Origin: Streptomyces cellostaticus
GTDB lineage: Bacteria; Actinomycetota; Actinomycetes; Streptomycetales; Streptomycetaceae
Direction of reading: 5' to 3'
Assembly: GCF_001513965.1 (NCBI RefSeq)
Contig: NZ_KQ948025.1
Coordinates: 167,603-231,602 of the forward strand
Length of the DNA stretch: 64,000 nt
This document shows positions 50,688 to 57,310 of this stretch, in pieces. Each line of letters starts with the position of its first letter. Position 1 is the stretch's first letter. The position numbers and the translations under genes are program-made. A model generated the notes under the pieces. It made no database searches. It was not told the origin of the DNA and saw nothing but the letters and a program-made list of their open reading frames with translations.

Positions 50688-50921
50688 TCAGGCGGCCTCT
50701 GATGCCTCCGTCGGGTCGTCGGTGCCGGGCGTCAACATCGTTGCGATGGCGGCTCGGCCGCGCTGCTCGGCCCCTTCGAAGATGTAGTGGTAGTGCTCCC
50801 TCAGAACGTCTGTACTGCTGTGGCCCATCCAGTCGGCCACATCGTTCTCGGGGACTCCGGCGTACAGGTGACGTACTACCGTTACAAGCCCTCCGAGCCG
50901 TCGACGGAGGCCCTGCTTCAT
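50688..50921 (-). pseudogene. C-terminal remnant of a tyrosine recombinase (integrase)
   Basis: The 77-codon frame contains VRHLYAGVPENDVADWMGHSS, split here as VRHLYAGVPEND and VADWMGHSS, then TDVLREHYHYIF. This is the end of a phage-type integrase: HLYA region, GHSS with the second catalytic histidine, and the nucleophilic tyrosine in REHYHY. The arm-binding and first catalytic half are gone, so it cannot work alone. The break lies at a triple 8-bp repeat beside the kinase gene's stop. Confidence 0.85.
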
Positions 50922-50940
50922 GCCTTCATGCCTTCATGCT
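50917..50940. repeat. Triple 8-bp tandem repeat at the integrase deletion joint
   Basis: TTCATGCC, TTCATGCC, TTCATGCT in direct succession. The repeat lies exactly where the integrase remnant meets the kinase stop codon and may be a trace of slipped-strand deletion. Confidence 0.75.
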
Positions 50941-51720
50941 GATACCTCTGTGGTCGGCCCAGGAGCGGGCTGCGTCGACCATGGATTTCAACCACGTCTC
51001 ATCGGGCCGGCGTTCCGCCAGCGCCTCGTACAGTCGCAGGTCGGCGTCAGCGAAGGTATTCAGGCCCTCAGGGAGTGCCGTCTGCCACGCCGGGAGCCGC
51101 GCCGCCCACTCTTCGGCGCCTGCAGGGGTGTGTCCAGAGGCGATGAGCTGGACGACCCAGATCGCCGGGTCGATGAAGCCGGCGCCTCTCGTCGGCCAGG
51201 ACCAGTCCACAGCCCAGGCGCGCTGGCCTGAAATGAGGAAGTTGCTGGGGTTGATGTCCGTGTACAGCAGGGTGTTCCCACGCAGTAGCTCAGGATGGTC
51301 GGTATAGCCGTCCCATCGTGTCTCGGCCCAGTCGCGGGCGACATCGGGGACCGTGAGGGCCCCGATGCGCTGGAGAGCTTCGGTTACAAGGGGCAGATCC
51401 GGTGAGTCCGGAGCGAAGTCGGACGGGCGGCCGTCGATCGCTTCGAAGCCCAGGACGAGCCACTCATCATCTTCGACGTCCCACAGCAGGCGCGGTGTGA
51501 TGTCGTGGAGGAAGGGATTGATCTGCCGTTCTCTGATGAGAGAGTCACGTCGGCCGCCGGGCCGGTTGCGCATCGTTTTGACGAAGAACCTTCCCCTGCT
51601 GCCGTGGATGACGGCGGTGAGATCGGAGCTGAATCCCCCGGCTGTCCGCGTTACCTCGCTGACGGTGCCGGTGTGCTCTCGGATCAGGGGGAGGATGGCC
51701 GATTCGGGGGCTGTGCACAT
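50926..51720 (-). CDS. Aminoglycoside-phosphotransferase-like kinase
   Basis: A 264-residue protein with an APH/choline-kinase-type fold. RGRFFVKTMRN holds the ATP lysine, LLYTDINPSNFLI is the catalytic loop (Asp and Asn present; the common His is Tyr) and AWAVDWSWPTRG has the metal-binding Asp. These kinases phosphorylate antibiotics, sugars or other small molecules. It starts six bases after the radical-SAM stop, so the two are co-transcribed; a modified peptide or small molecule made by the neighbour is a possible substrate. Resistance is not implied by sequence alone. Confidence 0.85.
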   Translation of the reverse strand: MCTAPESAILPLIREHTGTVSEVTRTAGGFSSDLTAVIHGSRGRFFVKTMRNRPGGRRDSLIRERQINPFLHDITPRLLWDVEDDEWLVLGFEAIDGRPSDFAPDSPDLPLVTEALQRIGALTVPDVARDWAETRWDGYTDHPELLRGNTLLYTDINPSNFLISGQRAWAVDWSWPTRGAGFIDPAIWVVQLIASGHTPAGAEEWAARLPAWQTALPEGLNTFADADLRLYEALAERRPDETWLKSMVDAARSWADHRGISMKA

Positions 51721-51726
51721 GGTGGG

Positions 51727-52683
51727 TCAATTCCTGGGGCCGCAGTTGCTGGGGGGTGTTCCAGGGCGGCACTCGTCGGAGTCCTGGGGTGAGCAGGGCC
51801 GGGGCTGGCGGTCGGGTCCGCAAGAGCTGTTGGGACCGCAACTGCTGTCGGGCTGGCACCTCTTGTCCGGGCCGCATTTGTTGTCCGGAGCGAGCTTGTC
51901 GCGCGCCGCGCGGATGGTCGCGTTGGCGTGTGCCATCGCGGGACCGCCGAGAATAGCGGTCAAGGGCGTGTCCTGGACGTTGCCCACGCCCATCCATGTC
52001 GAGAACACACACGGCGAGACCTCGCCGTCAGGACCGATGGATGCACGTCCGTCTCCGCACCGCCCGCACAGGCCGTCCGTGCACGGCTGCTGCCCGCCCG
52101 CCGCGCGGCCGAACGGCCGGACATGGTCCACGCCAATGTCCTGGACACCGAGGTTGCGCAGGTCGGTCTTCGCGGACTTGCCGGTGTCGGAGGCTTCGAA
52201 GACGATCACGGACGCACGCAGAGGGATGCCGTACTCCACCGCCCGCTTGATGTTCGCTCGGGTCCGGGCGTGACTGGGACGCCTGGTGACGGCGTTGTGT
52301 CGGTCTTCTCCGCCGTAGTACGACGTGGCCAGGCTGACACCCTGCCGCCGAAGTAACTGCCACCAGTCGGCGTTGACGTGGACGAGGTTGCTGTAGACCT
52401 CGACCCTCAGGCCGAGAGTCAGCGCGTGCTCGATCAGGCTCGGTGCGTCGGGGTGCATGGTCACCTCCCCTCCGGTGAACTGCACATGGGGAATGCCGGC
52501 CGCGGCGATGTCGTCCAGGACGCGCGTCCAGTCCTCGGCGGTCATGGTGCCGTGTGCGCCGGCCGGGCTGGAACCGTTGTGGCAGTGGCTGCACTGGAGC
52601 TGACATTTCCGGGTGAGGTCCAGCCACACGAAGCCGGTCGTCCGGGCGGCCTCGATGACCGGTGTCTCCACGATGACGGTCAT
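51727..52683 (-). CDS. Radical SAM enzyme with SPASM-like cysteines and C-x-P repeat tail
   Basis: A 318-residue enzyme. The 4Fe-4S motif is Cys27, Cys31, Cys34 in CQLQCSHC, followed by FTGGEVTMHP. A SPASM-like region has Cys201, Cys206, Cys209 and Cys225 (CTDGLCGRCG, then GEVSPCVF). The last 50 residues are a separate tail with seven cysteines (270, 276, 282, 288, 297, 305, 314), each in a C-x-P unit, the first four exactly six residues apart. Such tails could be a built-in substrate peptide or a metal site. Codon 110 is TTA (TAA at 52354-52356), so translation should depend on bldA. Confidence 0.88.
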   Translation of the reverse strand: MTVIVETPVIEAARTTGFVWLDLTRKCQLQCSHCHNGSSPAGAHGTMTAEDWTRVLDDIAAAGIPHVQFTGGEVTMHPDAPSLIEHALTLGLRVEVYSNLVHVNADWWQLLRRQGVSLATSYYGGEDRHNAVTRRPSHARTRANIKRAVEYGIPLRASVIVFEASDTGKSAKTDLRNLGVQDIGVDHVRPFGRAAGGQQPCTDGLCGRCGDGRASIGPDGEVSPCVFSTWMGVGNVQDTPLTAILGGPAMAHANATIRAARDKLAPDNKCGPDKRCQPDSSCGPNSSCGPDRQPRPCSPQDSDECRPGTPPSNCGPRN

Positions 52684-52785
52684 TCGCTTCCCTCTCGTTG
52701 GTCGCTTCCGATGGGAGGTGATGCGTCGTGCAATCGCCTTGCAGGGCTCGCTCTGGTGGCACTCGGGCTGTCCTGGACCTTCTCC

Positions 52786-52907
52786 TCCAGGGCAAGCAGT
52801 CCCCTTGCCCGGAGTCGAACCGAAGAGAGGGGTGGGAGCCCGCTCTGCCGGGGCTGTCGATGAGTTTTTGGAGAGCCATCGACTGTCGTCCGACAGAGCG
52901 GGGGCTA
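52786..52907 (-). promoter_or_regulatory. Two structured elements upstream of the radical-SAM gene
   Basis: Just after the zinc-ribbon stop, the transcript can form AGCCCCCGCTCTG (52907-52895) with CAGAGCGGGCT (52848-52838), with a nested 7-bp GTCGATG/CATCGAC hairpin inside. Further on, CTCCAGGGCAAG and CTTGCCCGGAG (52786-52815) form a second strong hairpin about 105 bases before the radical-SAM start. Terminator plus attenuator is a simple reading. I found no good peptide gene in this gap. Confidence 0.6.
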
Positions 52908-53099
52908 TCAGGCTGGCCGCGCGTCGAGCTGCCGGGTGTAGGCGTTGACGTACTGGCGCGACCAGTTGCAGCAGTCTGCGCAGGCGAAGGCTGGCGCACG
53001 CTTGCCGTTCACCTCGATCGGGCCTATGAACGTCACGAGCTGGTCTGTCCTGCGACAGAGCCAGCAGAGTCCCTGTGCCCAGATCTTCTTGAGGGTCAC
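52908..53099 (-). CDS. Small zinc-ribbon-like protein
   Basis: A 63-residue protein with two Cys pairs, GLCWLCRR near the N-terminus and FACADCCNW near the C-terminus, joined by a beta-rich stretch. This is the pattern of a zinc ribbon. The GTG start overlaps the previous stop by four bases (GTGA). It is the third gene of a leftward coupled trio. No function is recognised; it could bind nucleic acid or a partner protein. Confidence 0.72.
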   Translation of the reverse strand: MTLKKIWAQGLCWLCRRTDQLVTFIGPIEVNGKRAPAFACADCCNWSRQYVNAYTRQLDARPA

Positions 53100-53335
53100 T
53101 TCTCTGCCTTCTTGACCAAGGCGTAGTCCTCGTAGATGCGCTTGAAGCGCTCGTGGCCGGTCTCCTTGGTGTGCTCGGCCATCCAGTCCACTACGGCCTG
53201 CTCTCCGCCCAGCTCGGGACACTTCACCCCGCAGTCCTTGTCTCCGACATCAGTCACACACTCGGCTTGCCAGGTCTGCTCTCCATCGGGGTCCGGCCTG
53301 GCCACATAGTCCACGTAGCGCAGTACCGATCTCAC
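53096..53335 (-). CDS. DUF7848-like small protein
   Basis: A 79-residue protein: VLRYVDYVARPDPDG, then WQAECVTDVGDKDCG and HERFKRIYEDYALV. The pattern of an Arg-Pro-Asp-Pro stretch followed by WQAEC and a C-terminal basic helix fits the DUF7848 proteins that I recall from Streptomyces accessory regions. Three cysteines may bind metal. The GTG start and the stop each overlap neighbouring genes by four bases. Confidence 0.7.
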   Translation of the reverse strand: MRSVLRYVDYVARPDPDGEQTWQAECVTDVGDKDCGVKCPELGGEQAVVDWMAEHTKETGHERFKRIYEDYALVKKAEK

Positions 53336-53709
53336 TTCTCCGTGTGTCCTTGCTTCTCGTAGACCGACAGCAGACCTTCAGCGCGTACGGCCAGCTCCCG
53401 CATGAAGGAGAAGCACTCATAGGCCGGCGTCTTGTCCGTAGGCCGCCGAGACAGGTCAAGCAGGTGGTAGCAAGCCCTGTAGTGGGCCCTGACTGTCTCG
53501 TCCTGGTCCGCCCTGAGGTCTTCCGCCAGGAGCATGGACAGGTGACCGATGAGGAACCCTGTCCGCGCGTCGATCTGCTCGCGCGTCGACGTGTCCAGTC
53601 GCATCGCCAATGAGGCGTCAACCGAGTCCCTGACGGTCTCAACGTCGACGGGCAAGCGATCTGCTTCGGCTTCGCTGATCACGCTCTCTTCAGTCACGCC
53701 CACCACCAC
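53332..53709 (-). CDS. DUF6415-like protein
   Basis: A 125-residue all-helical protein (DARTGFLIGHLSMLLAED in the middle, a C-terminal SFMRELAVRAEGLLSVY helix). The layout matches the DUF6415 proteins found beside DUF7848 in Streptomyces; the family name is from recollection. The GTG at 53709 follows GGGAGGGAG. It is the first gene of the leftward trio, divergent from the HTH regulator with about 150 bases between. Confidence 0.68.
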   Translation of the reverse strand: MVVGVTEESVISEAEADRLPVDVETVRDSVDASLAMRLDTSTREQIDARTGFLIGHLSMLLAEDLRADQDETVRAHYRACYHLLDLSRRPTDKTPAYECFSFMRELAVRAEGLLSVYEKQGHTEK

Positions 53710-53862
53710 GCTTCTCCCTCCCCTGCCCTTGCCTTCCGACGCTCAGTCAACGGCGGCTGAGGTATCCGGGACAGGTGGAAAAGGGGAGAACGTCCTCGCG
53801 TGGCACAGCTGATTTTTACCTTCGTTCGCGTCTGCGGCGTCGCTCAGAGCTACCGTGGAGGG

Positions 53863-55116
53863 ATGCCACAGGCGAACCGGACGCTTGCAGCCCGGATGGA
53901 AGAACTCGGCCTCAAGCAGGCCGAATTAGCACGTCTGGTCACTGCTGAGATCGGCACTCTGACCGGGAAGCCGGGCAACGTCACCGACGCGGATGTACGC
54001 AGGTGGCTACGCGGCGAGACCAAGTGGCCGCAGGACCGCATCAGGCTGTGTCTGGAGAGGGTTCTATCCGCCAGCTCCGAGGATCTAGGGTTCGTGCCCC
54101 GCAAGAAGCACACTGCGCCCCCGGAGGAAGATCCCATGCGTCGTCGCACGCTCCTCAACGCTGCGGGTGGGGTAGCCCTGGCCGTGGGGACCTCGGGCGC
54201 CGGCGACTCCGGACGACTCGGCATCAGTGATGTCCAGCGCTTCCATCAGGAGTACGTGGACATCCTTCGGGACGACGACGCGGGCCGGGGCTCGAAGAAG
54301 GTGGAGAACCTTGCGGTCGAGCTGGCTTCTCGAATCGAGTCTTCTCTAGCGCAGTCCCCGGCCTCAACTCGTGTACAGAACATGCTTCACCGGCTCGCCG
54401 CGGAGGTCATCAGCTCCGCGGCCTTCGCTTCGCTCGACGCCAGGGCGCCACAGCGGGCTCGTGCCCATCTCGACAAGGCCCTGACCTTCGCTGGCCTGTC
54501 TCGGGACAGTGAGGCGACGTTTCACGTCTGGAACCACATGTTCCTGACCTCCAGCATGCGGGAGAACCACCCTGAAGCAGTGGCCGGTGCGGAGGTGATG
54601 AAGCGGTCTTCGATCGCACGCCGGGACCCCCTGTACGCCTCCCTTGGCCACGTACGCAACGCCAACGGACTAGCGCGCATGCCGGCGCGGCGATCCGACG
54701 CCCTACGAGCCCTCAGCGATGCTGAACGCGCCTTTGCGCGGGCCTCCGACCAACAGCGCCCCGAGTGGGTGAGGTTCTACGACAGCAGCGAGTTCGACGC
54801 CCTGTCCTCGTTCGTATGGTCGGCCCTGGGCGACCACGGCAGGGCCGAATACTGCCTGCACCGCACTCTCGCCTCCATCCCGGATGACATGATCCGTAAT
54901 CGGGCCCTGTACACGGCGCACCTGTCCCTTGCCCAGGCCAGGCAAGGGGAGTGCGAGCTTGCCACCGCGACCAGCCGTCAGGCGCACCTGATGCTGCCCT
55001 CCGGATCACGTCGCACGGTCAATACCCTGGCTGCCACACGCAATGTGCTCGTAGCCTCGGGTTCGAATGCTCCCGAAGTTGCAGAGTGGATTGAGGAGTC
55101 TACTGCATGGATCTGA
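53863..55116 (+). CDS. HTH regulator with TPR-like C-terminal region and TTA codon
   Basis: A 417-residue protein. Residues 5-75 form an XRE-type HTH (MEELGLKQAELARLVTAEIG, DADVRRWLRGET). A Tat-like RRRTLLNAAGGVALAVG at 93-109 joins it to a long helical TPR-like region (about 125-410). NsdA and related Streptomyces regulators share this layout; the Tat-like string is a family trait, not proof of export. Codon 22 is TTA (53926-53928), so expression should need bldA. TACCGT lies seven bases before the ATG, with GGAGGG between, so the transcript may be leaderless. Confidence 0.83.
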   Translation: MPQANRTLAARMEELGLKQAELARLVTAEIGTLTGKPGNVTDADVRRWLRGETKWPQDRIRLCLERVLSASSEDLGFVPRKKHTAPPEEDPMRRRTLLNAAGGVALAVGTSGAGDSGRLGISDVQRFHQEYVDILRDDDAGRGSKKVENLAVELASRIESSLAQSPASTRVQNMLHRLAAEVISSAAFASLDARAPQRARAHLDKALTFAGLSRDSEATFHVWNHMFLTSSMRENHPEAVAGAEVMKRSSIARRDPLYASLGHVRNANGLARMPARRSDALRALSDAERAFARASDQQRPEWVRFYDSSEFDALSSFVWSALGDHGRAEYCLHRTLASIPDDMIRNRALYTAHLSLAQARQGECELATATSRQAHLMLPSGSRRTVNTLAATRNVLVASGSNAPEVAEWIEESTAWI

Positions 55117-55610
55117 AGCATTACACGCATGCCGACGCGCGGGACGTGCGTTCTCTGCTTTTGGACATCCACGACGAGGCATACGCTGACACTTCGGACC
55201 AATTCCACTCGCGTGAGCGCTTTTCCTGTTACGTCGACCTCTGGTCTTCACGAGAAGACTGGCGATGCATTTCAGGCTGGGAGGAAGGTGGCCCAGTCGG
55301 CTATACATACGGCTCAATGTTCAAGCCTGGCGGCTGGTGGAAGGGTCACCGGCGCCCATCGGACCTCAAAGGCTCTGTATTTGCCTTGTCTGAACTCATG
55401 GTCGTACCGAAATGGCGTGGAACAGGGCGTGCAGCGATAATTCACGACGCGCTGCTCAAAGAAGTTGAGGCCGCCATGGTCTCACTTCTGGTAGAAACCG
55501 CCCGTCCCAGAGTTCAGGCGCTGTATGAGCGGTGGAATTACGTCAAAGTGGGCGAGACGGAGCCCAATGAAGACACTCCAACGTACTCAGTCATGGTTCG
55601 GAAGCTGTAA
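55107..55610 (+). CDS. GNAT family N-acetyltransferase
   Basis: A 167-residue acetyltransferase: ALSELMVVPKWRGTGRAAII carries the acetyl-CoA pyrophosphate loop (RGTGRA), and LYERWNYVKVGE is the C-terminal motif. Its ATG overlaps the regulator's end by ten bases in another frame, so it is translationally coupled to it. Codons are A/T-richer than the genome norm (CAT, TTT, GAA, ATA), a sign of foreign origin. The acceptor is unknown; the downstream radical-SAM product or an antibiotic are only guesses. Confidence 0.85.
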   Translation: MDLKHYTHADARDVRSLLLDIHDEAYADTSDQFHSRERFSCYVDLWSSREDWRCISGWEEGGPVGYTYGSMFKPGGWWKGHRRPSDLKGSVFALSELMVVPKWRGTGRAAIIHDALLKEVEAAMVSLLVETARPRVQALYERWNYVKVGETEPNEDTPTYSVMVRKL

Positions 55611-55681
55611 CCGACTACCTACACTATAGACGTCTGTGTCATTTCAGGCGTTTCGGGACGAGAATCCAAGCTGTGCTCTGT

Positions 55682-56206
55682 TCACGTCCCGTACTTGGCC
55701 CACCATTCGGTGAATGGTTCCGCGTGCGCGAGTGCTGCGTCACGGTACCGCGTGAATTCCTCCGTTCGTTCTGGCGGCAGCACTTCCAAACCCAGGTACT
55801 TCCCGCTTCCGTCGTAATTCATCACGGCCACGGATTCGGAGTCGAAGAACCAGAAATCCGGAACGTCCTCCAAAGGGTTGGGTTTTTCGGTGATGTCGAG
55901 GATGAAGAACTCTTCGCCCCCGCTCACGTTCTTGTGGTAGCCCCAGCCGAGTTCGAACCGAAGGTAGTCCGTGAGTGGGCGGGACAGGATATGGACCCGG
56001 TATACCCGCTTCCCTTTCACGGTGTGCGAGCGTAGTTCTTCGACCCAGCCCGCGTTGTAGCCATCCGGCTGTGGCTCCCCGGCCAGAAATGCCTGATAGG
56101 CGTCGACGCTCCCGGACTTGCTGTAGTCGTCCAGAGTCTCCAGCCGGAATGCCTCGCGTTCGAACGCGTCGAAGAGGTCGCCGAGGGTCCTAGATGAGGT
56201 TGTCAC
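55682..56206 (-). CDS. DUF6879 family protein
   Basis: A 174-residue protein. FEREAFRLETLDDYS, RVYRVHILSRPLTDYLRFEL with WGYHKN, and DFWFFDSESVAVMNYD are the conserved blocks of DUF6879, common in Streptomyces accessory loci next to small genes and HTH regulators. Function unknown. The GTG start lies inside the end of the upstream small gene (17-base overlap), so the two are coupled. It converges on the acetyltransferase gene. Confidence 0.82.
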   Translation of the reverse strand: MTTSSRTLGDLFDAFEREAFRLETLDDYSKSGSVDAYQAFLAGEPQPDGYNAGWVEELRSHTVKGKRVYRVHILSRPLTDYLRFELGWGYHKNVSGGEEFFILDITEKPNPLEDVPDFWFFDSESVAVMNYDGSGKYLGLEVLPPERTEEFTRYRDAALAHAEPFTEWWAKYGT

Positions 56207-56381
56207 GGATGGCCTTCTGGATCAGTTCCATCGGGATCTCGACCAGGGCTTCGTGCGCGGGAATCTGAAGCCCGTGATCGGTCGGCGTCTCGCCCTGTAC
56301 CAGGAAGGTGCCGCGATCCGTCGCGTAGATCGTCGGGCAGTCCTTGATGTCGCACGTGCTGACCAGCTTGGTGACCTTCAT
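56190..56381 (-). CDS. Small conserved hypothetical protein
   Basis: A 63-residue protein with CDIKDCPTIYATDRGTFLVQ and an EIPMELIQKAI ending. Two cysteines and a beta-rich centre. The ATG at 56381 follows GAGGGGA. It precedes and overlaps the DUF6879 gene, a pairing usual in Streptomyces. No function known. Confidence 0.75.
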   Translation of the reverse strand: MKVTKLVSTCDIKDCPTIYATDRGTFLVQGETPTDHGLQIPAHEALVEIPMELIQKAIRDNLI

Positions 56382-56621
56382 GGTCTGGGTTCCCCTCTCC
56401 CGTGCTGCTGCCAGTACCCCGCATCTGGGTTGATGCTCCCGAGGGCTGGGCGCACTGGTCAAGCGATCACGGTTGACGGAACGGGAAACCGCGTAACCTG
56501 CGCCGGGCCTGCTCGTATAGCGCGCGACTGGCGGAGGTGCCTCCAGCGCGCCTCCTGCCTGCGCAGACTGCTGACGATCATGGGGAAATGCTGGGGACAC
56601 CCCCTCTGGGAGGGGTCTTCG

Positions 56622-56646
56622 TGCAGGTCAGGGCCGTATGACCTGT
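56622..56646. promoter_or_regulatory. Candidate integrase arm sites, right end
   Basis: TGCAGGTCA (56622-56630) and TGACCTGT (56639-56646) form an inverted pair separated by eight bases, matching the pair at the left end (50551-50560, 50629-50636). Confidence 0.5.
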
Positions 56647-56651
56647 AAAGC

Positions 56652-56714
56652 ACGCAGATATACGAGGGCACGAACCAGGTCCAGCGGATCGTGATGGCGC
56701 GCAACCTGCCGTAA
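56652..56714 (+). pseudogene. Displaced original 3' end of the acyl-CoA dehydrogenase gene (attR side)
   Basis: These 21 codons (TQIYEGTNQVQRIVMARNLP and TAA stop) repeat the end of the gene at 49385-50542. Codon choice is native (CAG, GAG, GGC, GTG, CGC, CTG, CCG) where the left copy has CAA, GAA, GGG, GTC, AGG, CTT, CCC. The native terminator follows at 56732-56764. The 23-bp core at 56670-56692 is identical to the left one. Confidence 0.9.
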
Positions 56715-56731
56715 CGGTTGGTGAGCTGATG

Positions 56732-56764
56732 ACTGAGGGGCGCCAGTTCCGGGCGCCCCTCAGT
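56732..56764. terminator. Original terminator of the acyl-CoA dehydrogenase gene
   Basis: ACTGAGGGGCGCC pairs perfectly with GGCGCCCCTCAGT around a 7-base loop, 18 bases after the displaced stop codon. It can now serve the convergent small secreted-protein gene. Confidence 0.85.
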
Positions 56765-56767
56765 GCA

Positions 56768-57088
56768 TTAACGCTGGGCGCCCTTCCGGCAGGCGGTCAT
56801 GGCGTGCTCGTGCTTCACACCCAGGGCCTTCAGATTGTGAAGGCAGACTTCGAGTGAGGTCTGCGAGCCCTCGCCGCGGTCAGCCCTGGTGCATTCCGCG
56901 GCGGCCTTGCCGCCCACGGGCACGTTGTAGCCCTTGCTCCGCAGGTACTGCTGGCAGTCCCAGGAGAACGCCTGCGCGGGGCCCGCCGTGAGCAGGGGCA
57001 GAGAGCCGACGCAAAGGGCGCCGATTACTCCCACCGCGGCGCGCTTGGTCCACGGAAGGCGCCTCTTGTTGATGACCGACGATTCCAC
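56768..57088 (-). CDS. Small secreted protein, hypothetical
   Basis: A 106-residue protein. The basic N-terminus and AAVGVIGALCVGSLPLLTAG with AQA form a signal peptide (cleavage near residue 40). The mature part of about 65 residues has four cysteines (WDCQQYL, AECTRA, LEVCLHN, TACRKG), likely two disulphides. No family is recognised. It lies just outside the island's right end. Confidence 0.75.
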   Translation of the reverse strand: MESSVINKRRLPWTKRAAVGVIGALCVGSLPLLTAGPAQAFSWDCQQYLRSKGYNVPVGGKAAAECTRADRGEGSQTSLEVCLHNLKALGVKHEHAMTACRKGAQR

Positions 57089-57310
57089 GATGTTCTTTCC
57101 TTTCGTCTCGTCTCAGGGCGCGTGGCCGACTTGCAACCTGATGGCAGCCTGAGCCGAGTTTCCCCGTTTTCGTAGCGGCCGGATTATGTGATTCCGGCTG
57201 CGGTCGGGATGGTCGGCGGCCACGGTACATGGTCGTGAATCGGCCAGCCAGCCTGCCCCAGCCGACTGAACTCCCCATCACCGAACCGGCGTTGGGACTT
57301 CACCATTGCT

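Larger units (their letters stand above)
50498..56692. mobile_element. Integrated island in the acyl-CoA dehydrogenase gene (degenerate integrative element)
   Basis: A 23-bp perfect direct repeat (50498-50520 and 56670-56692) bounds the segment, and around it both ends encode the same peptide from TQIYEG to ARNLP with many synonymous differences. The left end carries an integrase stub; gene content inside (DUF6415, DUF7848, DUF6879, radical-SAM, kinase, HTH regulator) is typical Streptomyces accessory DNA, with visibly more A/T at third positions than the flanks. There is no replication or transfer gene, so the element is probably a decayed integrative element that can no longer move by itself. 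Confidence 0.85.

Noticed and set aside
52805..52830. tRNA-like T-arm (GGTTCGACTCC on the minus strand)
   Set aside because: The T stem can pair weakly, but no matching 5' acceptor strand, D arm or anticodon arm is found at the right distance. It is better explained as part of the leader hairpins.
52684..52880. Separate precursor-peptide gene upstream of the radical-SAM gene
   Set aside because: Frames starting at an ATG near 52880 (MALQKLIDSP) or ending in a stop that overlaps the radical-SAM start have no ribosome site and no Cys- or Gly-rich core. I could not support a precursor here.
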